DNA from: TA-20 sp035935115
GTDB taxonomy: Archaea > Thermoproteota > Nitrososphaeria > Nitrososphaerales > Nitrosopumilaceae
DNA: 64,000 nucleotides
Assembly (NCBI GenBank): GCA_035935115.1
Contig: DASYXK010000021.1
Location: 124,001-188,000, forward strand
Direction of reading: 5' to 3'
The notes beneath the pieces were generated by a model. The model was not told the DNA's origin and ran no database searches. It worked only from the letters and a program-made list of their open reading frames with translations. The first letter of the stretch is position 1, and every line of letters begins with the position of its first letter. This document shows, piece by piece, positions 25,929-33,792 of this stretch. The position numbers and the translations under genes were made by a program.

Positions 25929-27057
25929 ACACAAGCAAGAGATCTGGTTCGTAAAATTGACCGTATTTTTTAGCTTGTTCATTTAATGTGGCAACGATAT
26001 TTGAGATGCCAAGTTCTTTTCCAGTTTCAAACAGTGGTTTTTTAAGTCCCATTCCAAGTTGTAATGCCTTTTCAATTTCTGGTATGTCACTAGCTTGATT
26101 TGTGACAAGCCATGCTGCGTTATTTAGCATGTTTGCAACAAGTTCAACAGGATCAAATCTTTTTGCCAATTCTTCTGATAATGGAATGCGTTCATACTTG
26201 TCTCCAGAATATTCATAAAATCCTGAACCAGTTTTTTGTCCTAGTTTTTTATTATCAAACAATTCCTGAATTTTAGGATGAGGGTTGATTACTTTTTTGT
26301 CTCTAGAATACATCTCAATTGTTGCTTTGTGAATAACATCCAATCCTGTGAAATCGGCAAGCTCAAAAATACCCATAGGAAACCTAAGCTTGAATTTTAC
26401 TGCAGAATCAATTTCTGTCATGGTAGCATGATTTCTATCCATGGCCCATGCTGCTTCATGTACAAGTGGGATAAAGATTCTGTTTACAATAAATCCCGCA
26501 ACATCTTTTTTGCATAGAACTGGTTCTTTTGAAACTGATTTTACAAAATTCATTGTTAATTCAACCAGCTCCTTTGAAGTTTTTTGTCCTGGAATTACTT
26601 CAACTAATTTCATAAGTTGCGGGGGATTGAAAAAATGAATTCCTATGAATTTGTCCGGTCTTGTGGTCGTATTTGCTATTTCTGTAATTGGCAAAGTGCT
26701 TGTATTTGATGCAAATACTGTTTTTTTATCTGCCACCTTGTCTACCTCAGAATAGACTTTTTTCTTTAGTTCCATTATTTCAGGAACTGCCTCAATCATT
26801 AAATCGCAATTTTGTAATGCTTTTGCAAGATCAACTTCTGGTATGATTCTTGAAAATATCTTATCTGCGTCTTGTTGTGATAGTTTTTGTTTTGATACAA
26901 GTTTGTCAAGACTCCATTTTATTTTTTCCATTGCTTTATCCAAAAATTGTTTTTCAACATCTCTAAGTATGACATTATACCCAGACATGGCGGAAACCTG
27001 GGCAATACCATGTCCCATTATACCAGAACCTAGTACTGTAATGTTTTTTATCTCCAT
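25915..27057 (-). CDS. 3-hydroxyacyl-CoA dehydrogenase (3-hydroxybutyryl-CoA type)
   Basis: 380 residues. The N-terminal NAD-binding fold begins at VLGSGIMGHGIAQ (residues 9-21); the catalytic region has FASNTSTLPITEIA and HFFNPPQLMKLVEVIPG. The C-terminal dimer domain follows (AGFIVNRIF), with a second partial C-terminal domain. It oxidises 3-hydroxybutyryl-CoA to acetoacetyl-CoA. In thaumarchaea this step lies in the 3-hydroxypropionate/4-hydroxybutyrate carbon fixation cycle. No enoyl-CoA hydratase domain is fused. Confidence 0.88.
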   Translation of the reverse strand: MEIKNITVLGSGIMGHGIAQVSAMSGYNVILRDVEKQFLDKAMEKIKWSLDKLVSKQKLSQQDADKIFSRIIPEVDLAKALQNCDLMIEAVPEIMELKKKVYSEVDKVADKKTVFASNTSTLPITEIANTTTRPDKFIGIHFFNPPQLMKLVEVIPGQKTSKELVELTMNFVKSVSKEPVLCKKDVAGFIVNRIFIPLVHEAAWAMDRNHATMTEIDSAVKFKLRFPMGIFELADFTGLDVIHKATIEMYSRDKKVINPHPKIQELFDNKKLGQKTGSGFYEYSGDKYERIPLSEELAKRFDPVELVANMLNNAAWLVTNQASDIPEIEKALQLGMGLKKPLFETGKELGISNIVATLNEQAKKYGQFYEPDLLLVSMKH

Positions 27058-27137
27058 TAAAAAAAGTATTACTAGAATCCCTTTCTAAGTTATTCGGTAT
27101 TGAAGATTTTAATCATTATCCCATCAAGAGGAATTGA

Positions 27138-27392
27138 CTATAAACTATCTATGATTGATTTTAAATGAGCAGGCAAATCTGGAAGATCTCCTGTGTGACT
27201 GACATTATTTTGCAAGACGTCTGGTCCTATCCTGCGAACCTTCTGGGTTCCAATCAACGTATCAATACCACGTTCTATGTCCTTAAGTGGTAAAATGTTT
27301 TCTAGTTTTCCAATCAAGATGTTTTCAATTTCATATTTGTTTATGGCATATTGAAGTAAGATCAGTCTGTCATTTAACGAAAGATTTTCCAT
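27138..27392 (-). CDS. Small protein of unknown function
   Basis: 84 residues, predicted helical, rich in Leu/Ile/Asp, with no recognised domain. Single gene between the dehydrogenase and the divergent unknown at 27492. Confidence 0.5.
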   Translation of the reverse strand: MENLSLNDRLILLQYAINKYEIENILIGKLENILPLKDIERGIDTLIGTQKVRRIGPDVLQNNVSHTGDLPDLPAHLKSIIDSL

Positions 27393-27491
27393 TTAGTTAG
27401 AATCCATATGTGCAATAAAAAAGGTTGCTAAAATATAGTCAATTAAACATAGCTATCTTCTTAAAACCCAAAAACAAAGGTAAGCGAGATT

Positions 27492-28151
27492 TTGGACGTA
27501 GAAAAATTCACGGATGATGTTTACACAATTGCACAGAGATTAGCTGAAGGAAAGTCTCCTGAGATAAAATCAAAAATAAATTTTGTTCGTGAAAGGCTAA
27601 TTGAATTATACACCCAAAATCTTGTAAAGATTAACCATTCTGTACTTGAGATAATTTGTGCCTCAAATCTTATTGCTGAAGGGTATACGGTAGATGTTGA
27701 ACAACACCTCTCTGACATACTAGTTTGTGACGTATTTGCAAACAAGGGAGATGGAACTTTCATTATGGAAATTGAGACAGGGTTTACGCCTCCAGATCAT
27801 GCGTTAGATACTATAGATTACTATGTGGCCAGAATTGCAAGTAAGATATCACGATACAGTAAGTATTGTTCCAAATTTGCTTTAGCAACACCGGTTGTTG
27901 GAATTTTACCAATCCCAAAATTATTCTTAAAACCTCCGATTAAAAGAACTCCTGATGAGATACAAAAAATTAAAGATCTTTGCGATAGATTTTACAAGAG
28001 CCCGCCTATTGATCCTGACGATATCTTAAATGCTAGATTACATTCGGTTTATTTAATAAATATCGACAAATGCTTTGCAAAACAACTGGATCCATATGCG
28101 TATCTTGAACTAACTGAAAAATTACAAGAAAAAAGCGGATTAGATTTGTAA
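27492..28151 (+). CDS. Unknown protein, possible PD-(D/E)xK-like fold
   Basis: 219 residues from TTG. The middle has DILVCDVFANKGDGTFIMEI followed by ETGF, an Asp then an E-x-E pattern after a beta hairpin, reminiscent of PD-(D/E)xK nucleases with a changed final residue. Helical N-terminus and long C-terminus have no recognised motif. The nuclease link is inference only. It ends next to a microprotein on the other strand. Confidence 0.55.
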   Translation: MDVEKFTDDVYTIAQRLAEGKSPEIKSKINFVRERLIELYTQNLVKINHSVLEIICASNLIAEGYTVDVEQHLSDILVCDVFANKGDGTFIMEIETGFTPPDHALDTIDYYVARIASKISRYSKYCSKFALATPVVGILPIPKLFLKPPIKRTPDEIQKIKDLCDRFYKSPPIDPDDILNARLHSVYLINIDKCFAKQLDPYAYLELTEKLQEKSGLDL

Positions 28152-28283
28152 CTATGATTGTAGTTTAGAATTGCGTCTTTCTTTCATACAATTTTTAATT
28201 TCCTCTGGTGTGTGCTCTTTAATTGGCTTTCCACACATTGCACAAGTTGGATTTGGTTGTATTGGTTTACGCTCAAACTTCAT
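28152..28283 (-). CDS. Small zinc-knuckle microprotein
   Basis: 43 residues with one CAMCGKP knuckle, a basic helix (EEIKNCMKERR) and a basic end. The single CxxC plus later Cys/His could bind zinc in a dimer. Not recognised. Confidence 0.5.
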   Translation of the reverse strand: MKFERKPIQPNPTCAMCGKPIKEHTPEEIKNCMKERRNSKLQS

Positions 28284-28320
28284 AATTTGTTTTACCGTTT
28301 AGAAGATATAATTACTAATC

Positions 28321-28668
28321 TTATGATGTTTGTTGTGCATTTTTTAGCTGCATAACTGAACGTAAAATAAGACTTGAGATTCCAAGATGTGCAGTAAGAA
28401 AACTTGCTGTTTCCTCTAGTGCGTTATTTCCTCTATAGCCTTCATCGTATGTGATCTCAATTTCACCTTTATCTGTCTCAATGTATGCTGTGATAAGAGA
28501 ATATGGACCAAGTTTCGCATCTTTGTTTTGTATGTAAAGATTCAAGTGAATATTTTTGATCACATAACCTTGTTCGATAAAATTTCCAGAGGATAGAAGA
28601 ATGATTGTTTTGTCTGGTACTTTGTTTATTCTTTCAGGGCTGACAACATCTATAACTTTCACTATCAT
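28321..28668 (-). CDS. Protein of unknown function
   Basis: 115 residues. Alternating strands (MIVKVIDVVSPERIN, NIHLNLYIQNKDAKLGPY, IEITYDEGYRG) suggest a beta-sheet domain, then a helical tail. No metal or nucleotide motif. Confidence 0.5.
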   Translation of the reverse strand: MIVKVIDVVSPERINKVPDKTIILLSSGNFIEQGYVIKNIHLNLYIQNKDAKLGPYSLITAYIETDKGEIEITYDEGYRGNNALEETASFLTAHLGISSLILRSVMQLKNAQQTS

Positions 28669-28774
28669 TTAATGACAGATCTTTCTAAATAATTTTACTA
28701 TGCTCTGTGAATTCATAAATTTACATAAAAACAGCTCTTCGTAAAAAATTATTTTGACTAACACAGCGCTAGTC

Positions 28775-28782
28775 TTTTTATA
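28775..28782 (+). promoter_or_regulatory. TATA box of the zinc-ribbon gene
   Basis: TTTTTATA about 25 bases before the TTG start at 28804, consistent with a leaderless transcript. Confidence 0.4.
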
Positions 28783-28803
28783 CAATGTTTACGTATTATT
28801 ACC

Positions 28804-29010
28804 TTGAAGTATAGTATTTTGAACATATACGACACGAAATCCATTCGTTGTAGTAAATGTGGCAAATTCATTGGTGAAATTGAGTATGATGCAATTGTAA
28901 CATTACCCAAATGTGATCACTGCGCAAATCCTCTACCTGAGGGAGATGACAAAATAGGCTACATCATAAGCAAATACGATAAGAATCCAAAAAGCATAGT
29001 CTCACAATAA
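28804..29010 (+). CDS. Zinc-ribbon protein, unknown
   Basis: 68 residues from TTG. Two CxxC motifs (CSKCGKF at about residue 16 and CDHCANP at about 37) form a zinc ribbon. No other domain. Confidence 0.65.
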   Translation: MKYSILNIYDTKSIRCSKCGKFIGEIEYDAIVTLPKCDHCANPLPEGDDKIGYIISKYDKNPKSIVSQ

Positions 29011-29068
29011 TAAAAAGGAAAGAATAATTTTTGATTTTGGAATATGTAGTGTATCAATCTAGTTTTAC

Positions 29069-29323
29069 TTATTTTTCTTCGTCAATACTTCCGCCCTGTC
29101 CATAAATTGCAGGCATAGTAAATGTGCTGGTTACATGTGGTGTGTTTCGCACTTTGGATATTGCAGAATCTATTTTCATGGCATTGTCTGCAGATATTTT
29201 AACAAAGACGTCGTATTTTCCCATGACCCCATTTACTTCAACTACCTCAGACAAAACCTTGATTTTGGCTATAACATCTTTTTCACGTCCAGGAACACAT
29301 GTTGCTAAAATGTATGCTAACAT
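29069..29323 (-). CDS. Stand-alone Lrp/AsnC RAM-type ligand-binding domain protein
   Basis: About 84 residues from the second in-frame ATG (a start nine bases upstream is possible). The sequence (AYILATCVPGREKDVIAKI, then GVMGKYDVFVKI) is the C-terminal effector-binding domain of Lrp/AsnC regulators without the DNA-binding half. Such proteins bind amino acids and pair with full-length Lrp partners. Two more like it are at 48281-48747. Confidence 0.8.
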   Translation of the reverse strand: MLAYILATCVPGREKDVIAKIKVLSEVVEVNGVMGKYDVFVKISADNAMKIDSAISKVRNTPHVTSTFTMPAIYGQGGSIDEEK

Positions 29324-29356
29324 ATGATGCAAGAGGAAATTTACTAATAAAAAGGC

Positions 29357-30124
29357 TTAGTTGATTTTCACTTTATTTGATAGAAAAATAGTACCTAGAA
29401 CGCCTATAGTTAAAATTAACATTGCGATTGAACCAAATTCCGGAATCACGGTAGTACCAAATATTTGTAGTTTAGTTGCATCTACAGGTATCATGCAATC
29501 TAATATCCTATCAGATGGAGTCTCTATTTGTACACATTGTGAAATTATACCATCGATTTTTACAACCAACAAAGAACCAGGAGCATCTATGATTTTCTTT
29601 GGAATCTGAAATTCTTGCATTGCAGAACCACTAGATATTGCACTTGCATTAACTGTAACAGTAAGAGAATTATCTATAGTAGAAATTGAAACATCACTGT
29701 ATTTGATCATAGTATTATTGCCTCTGACTTTGATATAATGATCACCAACTGGAATTTGCTGCATTTGCCCTACTTGAACTACAAACGATGTTTTTCCGCT
29801 CTGATCTCCATACTTTATTTTAATATTATAAGTACCAGAAGTAGCATCTTCACCTAATACAAAATCATGAGTAAACAAATTATTGGATAAACTGACCTGA
29901 CCTACTTCGTACACATTGCCTATTGGATTTATGACCATAATTGTAACAGGATTGTTATTAACAACTTTAGCTACAGAGCCTGAAATGATGACTTTGCCAC
30001 CTAGTTGGTAGACAGGTTTGTTTGTAGTTGCTATTATGCCAGTTGATCCTACTTGGGCATTTACATTATTTACAACAAAAATGGCAAGAATTGATATCAT
30101 TAAAAGTGCAATAGCTATCCGCAT
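29357..30124 (-). CDS. Secreted/anchored protein with PEFG-CTERM-type signal
   Basis: 255 residues. N-terminal signal peptide helix (residues about 3-21), two Ig-like beta domains rich in Thr/Asn/Val, and a C-terminal PEFG motif (about residue 230), then a hydrophobic helix and a basic end (SNKVKIN). This matches the thaumarchaeal PEFG-CTERM sorting signal thought to be handled by an archaeosortase-like enzyme. The protein probably lies on the cell surface. No enzymatic motif. Confidence 0.8.
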   Translation of the reverse strand: MRIAIALLMISILAIFVVNNVNAQVGSTGIIATTNKPVYQLGGKVIISGSVAKVVNNNPVTIMVINPIGNVYEVGQVSLSNNLFTHDFVLGEDATSGTYNIKIKYGDQSGKTSFVVQVGQMQQIPVGDHYIKVRGNNTMIKYSDVSISTIDNSLTVTVNASAISSGSAMQEFQIPKKIIDAPGSLLVVKIDGIISQCVQIETPSDRILDCMIPVDATKLQIFGTTVIPEFGSIAMLILTIGVLGTIFLSNKVKIN

Positions 30125-30178
30125 GAAGATTTTGGTGAAGTTTTATTGTATTTAATTGTAGGTTTACAAGTGTTGACA

Positions 30179-31690
30179 CTATAGATATGCGTCTAACCCT
30201 GTTTTTTTAGACACTCCTAATTGTTGCCTTTCTAAAACCTTTGACATTTTATCTCCCATGTTTTTAGCTGCAGTCACTTTTCTTTTTCCAATCCAATAGT
30301 ATGTCTCATCAGTAGTATCTTTTGCAATAAGAACAACTAGTCTACCAGTGTCTTTTCTGCCTGTACGACCCTTTCTTTGTATGTATCGAATTGAGCTTGG
30401 TACATTATCAAAAAAAACAACAAGGTTTACCTCTGATATGTCTAATCCTTCTTCACCAACCCGAGTAGCAACTAGTACTTTGTATTCTCCATCTCGAAAT
30501 TTTTGTACTGTTTCAATCTGTTTTTTTTGCTTGAGTCCTGTTTCACCTGCTTTGCCAATTAGAAATCCGGCAGCAATACCCATTTCAATTAGTTTTTGAT
30601 GAATCACATCCACTGAATCTCTGTAGCTAGTAAAAACAAGCGCCTTACCCTGAAGTGATTCTATGATTTCTTTTAATTTTATTATTTTAGAGTGTTCGAT
30701 TCCTTTTGATTGAGCAAGTTTTGCAAGTCTTATGGCTTTGGCAAAATTTAGGTCATTTTCAAAAAGGTCTTTTATTCCAATTCCTTTTTTCTTCTGTGTA
30801 CGTTCACAAAATCTCAAAAATGATGTAATGCCGTGAGATTCTAGAACATTTAGTGCGTGAATTATTCGTATCGCTGTAAAAAGTGGCTTTGCGGCCTTTC
30901 TATTTTGTCGTATTACAAATTCCCGTGCACGCAAGAGTTGTGATAATGATTTGCTATCAGAGAGATTCAGGCCAGCTCTTCGTAGATCTTGATATCGTGA
31001 TTCAAGTGCTGCCTTGATACACGCTTGAATCTCTTTCATCTCTGGTGGAAGATCAACTGTAATCCATTGAGTGTTGGTTTGCTGAACGTATGGTACCACA
31101 TCAGGACTTTCTTCATTTCTTTGAGCTATATTTGTAATTTTTAAAATGTTAAGAATTTCAGTTGCCTTGTCTTTTTCGCTTGGGAGTGTGGCGGTCATGC
31201 CTAAAATTCTCACATCGGCATTATGGAATCTTTCTGCAATTCCAGAATATGCATAATCACCTATTGTGCGATGTGCTTCATCAAAAATTAGCAGGTTGAA
31301 TTGTGTAGGCGATACAATTTGCCTATCAAGATCATTTTTTGTAATCTCAGGTGTGGCACATATTACACTGTTCATCCATAGCTTTTTTCTTTTTGCAACC
31401 AGATCTTCACCTGTTATTAGTGCAATATCATCTATGAGAAGATTTTTTTTTAAAAATTCATAATGCTGGTGTACCAGAACTCGAGTTGGAGCAAGAAACA
31501 ACACTCCGCCAGTTCTCCTTGATAAAAACTCGGCAATAACCTGCAGTGCTACTGTTGTCTTGCCCAATCCCGTAGGAAGTACCACTAGACAGTTTTCTTT
31601 TATTGCCTGATTTGCAAGATTTACCTGATATTCTCTGTGCTCTATTGATTGAGGCTTGATTAGCTTGTGTTCAAAATATTGTAAATCCAA
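30179..31690 (-). CDS. Hef/FANCM-like DEAH helicase
   Basis: 503 residues, superfamily 2. Walker A PTGLGKTT, DEAH box, MTATLPS and the motif VI region QRKGRTGR are present. Similar to the archaeal Hef helicase half, which remodels stalled forks, but the XPF-type nuclease half found in euryarchaeal Hef is absent, as in other Thaumarchaeota. Lies divergent from the 31874 gene at the head of a replication/repair block. Confidence 0.88.
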   Translation of the reverse strand: MDLQYFEHKLIKPQSIEHREYQVNLANQAIKENCLVVLPTGLGKTTVALQVIAEFLSRRTGGVLFLAPTRVLVHQHYEFLKKNLLIDDIALITGEDLVAKRKKLWMNSVICATPEITKNDLDRQIVSPTQFNLLIFDEAHRTIGDYAYSGIAERFHNADVRILGMTATLPSEKDKATEILNILKITNIAQRNEESPDVVPYVQQTNTQWITVDLPPEMKEIQACIKAALESRYQDLRRAGLNLSDSKSLSQLLRAREFVIRQNRKAAKPLFTAIRIIHALNVLESHGITSFLRFCERTQKKKGIGIKDLFENDLNFAKAIRLAKLAQSKGIEHSKIIKLKEIIESLQGKALVFTSYRDSVDVIHQKLIEMGIAAGFLIGKAGETGLKQKKQIETVQKFRDGEYKVLVATRVGEEGLDISEVNLVVFFDNVPSSIRYIQRKGRTGRKDTGRLVVLIAKDTTDETYYWIGKRKVTAAKNMGDKMSKVLERQQLGVSKKTGLDAYL

Positions 31691-31846
31691 TTAACTTCAT
31701 CTTCTTTTGGACAAGTAAAAAGTTTCTTTCAATTTCATCTTTGCAATATTCTACGTATATTAATACGAGGTTATAACGATCATAAAATACAGACTAGACA
31801 TGAATTGTAACATAACAAGATCATGCTCTCACAATATTGAAATTAG

Positions 31847-31854
31847 CTAAATAA
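31847..31854 (+). promoter_or_regulatory. TATA box of the 447-residue gene
   Basis: CTAAATAA about 24 bases before the TTG start at 31874. Confidence 0.4.
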
Positions 31855-31873
31855 TGCGCGTTTATTATGAAAC

Positions 31874-33217
31874 TTGTCGAGGTATGTAAATTTGGAGCCT
31901 CTTGAATTTTGTGATCTTTGCTTTCAGCGAGGAAAGACCAACCTTTGCGAAACCTACAAAAACACATTTACAAAAATCAGCCCATTACATTTCACACAGC
32001 AAACAAGACTAGATAAAATTCTAAATAGATTAGAAATAAGACCGCGATTAATAGACAGACGCTGGACCTGTATAGTTGATTCGTCAAAAAGGAAGGAGTT
32101 TCTTGATTCATTATATGGAATCAGTGTTACAATGCATACTTTGGATGATCACGTAAAGGTCTTGACAAAACTATACAAGCCTGAATCAAGAAGACTGGGA
32201 GCTCTTGAAGAATTTGAGATTCCAAGCCCAGAATCATGGGAGGAGTTTAATCCAAAATCAAGGGTTTGGGACATGGTCAAAGTCAAACAAAAAAATAAAA
32301 AGTTTTTTGCCAAAGTTAATCTTGGAAATATTTTAAAACATTCCAGTTTTGAAGGAACTAGTTATTTTCGTGCTTATTTGAATAATGATCTACCAGTACT
32401 TGCACCAATGGAAAAGCGTGGAGCATATAACATCATGGCCATCATCACTGAACCTACTACTGCGTACTGGAAAATAGATAGTACCAATGAACACGGATTT
32501 ATTGAAAATAAGCAGTTAACCAACATTCCTGATGAGATTTTCAATATTCTACACAGACTTGGAACTACAAATAAAAAAATTTCAGAAATGTTAATTTTTG
32601 AAGGCGATGATTATGAAATTGTAAAAACAGTACTAGGATGTATCAAGATTGACTTGATAAAATCTACTGAGACAATTACATCTTTATTTGACAAAACTTC
32701 GGTAACACCAATAATAATTGAAAATTTAGAAAAAGAGCGCCTTCAAGCAATGTTGGACATAATTACAGAAATTGGCGGTAAGATTGAAAGTGAAAATGAA
32801 CATTTTACCATATCAGGAAAGAAAGGCTCGGTAAAACTAACTTTTGTAGATAATGACAAAAGCATTCAGGATGGTGTTGAAATTCGAATTTCAATATCTG
32901 CATTTGAGGACCCATCCAGATTTACAGAAATTTTATACATGATAAAAAAACGATTAGGTCTTCAGGATCTTCCTCTTGAGACCATGGTAAGCCAGCATTG
33001 GCCAATAATAACAGATGCCGATTTACAATATGTGGTACAATCTGCAATTTCATGGTGGGCAAGTAACTCTGTTTTGGCATCAAACATAATTGGTGAAAAA
33101 AACAAGTTTGCCAAAGTAAAAGAATGGTTTTCCAAAATTAAAGAAGGTAAAATTAGATCAAATTTGGACACCATAACACTAGGAAAGATTATCAAATTCA
33201 AAGAAGCTAAACAATAA
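31874..33217 (+). CDS. 447-residue protein of unknown function in replication block
   Basis: 447 residues from TTG; the in-frame stop just upstream rules out a longer start. An N-terminal CDLC pair (residues about 13-16) precedes basic text. No recognised domain; alternating helices and strands, with a Trp-rich C-terminus (SAISWWASNSV). It lies between the Hef-like helicase and dCMP deaminase/PolB on the PolB strand, 26 bases before the deaminase gene, so a DNA replication or repair role is possible but inferred from position only. Confidence 0.65.
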   Translation: MSRYVNLEPLEFCDLCFQRGKTNLCETYKNTFTKISPLHFTQQTRLDKILNRLEIRPRLIDRRWTCIVDSSKRKEFLDSLYGISVTMHTLDDHVKVLTKLYKPESRRLGALEEFEIPSPESWEEFNPKSRVWDMVKVKQKNKKFFAKVNLGNILKHSSFEGTSYFRAYLNNDLPVLAPMEKRGAYNIMAIITEPTTAYWKIDSTNEHGFIENKQLTNIPDEIFNILHRLGTTNKKISEMLIFEGDDYEIVKTVLGCIKIDLIKSTETITSLFDKTSVTPIIIENLEKERLQAMLDIITEIGGKIESENEHFTISGKKGSVKLTFVDNDKSIQDGVEIRISISAFEDPSRFTEILYMIKKRLGLQDLPLETMVSQHWPIITDADLQYVVQSAISWWASNSVLASNIIGEKNKFAKVKEWFSKIKEGKIRSNLDTITLGKIIKFKEAKQ

Positions 33218-33243
33218 TGTACTAGTTAAAACATAAAATCAAT

Positions 33244-33783
33244 ATGAACAAACCCTTTGAGCGTCCTACATGGGATGAATATTTTATGCTGCAGGCAGAA
33301 TTGGCAAAGCTTCGCTCAAACTGTATAACAAGACAGGTAGGAGCTGTAATAGTACGTGATCATAGACAGATAGCAACTGGATATAATGGGACTCCGCCTG
33401 GTGTGACAAATTGCTACGAGGGAGGCTGTAAGAGATGCATTCTACGCAGTGAGGGAAAATTACAGTCAGGAGAGGGACTTGATAGATGTATTTGCAATCA
33501 CGCAGAGGCAAACGCCATAATGAATTGTGCCATACTAGGAGTTGGTTCAGGCACAAAAGATACCACACTTTACACTACTTTTGTAACATGTCTTGAATGT
33601 AGCAAGATGGCAATTACGATTGGAATTAGACGCATTGTATGTCTTGGTTCGTATCCCGAAACTGATTTTAATCTTTTAAAAGAAGCCGGAATCCAGGTCG
33701 ATATTTTAGATAAGAAAAAAATCCAGTATTGGATAAACATCCTGCTTGAGGATTCAGCTATGAACCTTATTCCAACAAACTAG
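33244..33783 (+). CDS. dCMP deaminase
   Basis: 179 residues. Converts dCMP to dUMP, feeding dTTP synthesis. The zinc site is HAEANAI with a preceding Cys-rich loop, and CLECSKM supplies the second half. It ends ten bases before PolB on the same strand, a sensible pairing of nucleotide supply with replication. Confidence 0.88.
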   Translation: MNKPFERPTWDEYFMLQAELAKLRSNCITRQVGAVIVRDHRQIATGYNGTPPGVTNCYEGGCKRCILRSEGKLQSGEGLDRCICNHAEANAIMNCAILGVGSGTKDTTLYTTFVTCLECSKMAITIGIRRIVCLGSYPETDFNLLKEAGIQVDILDKKKIQYWINILLEDSAMNLIPTN

Positions 33784-33792
33784 GTATAACAT

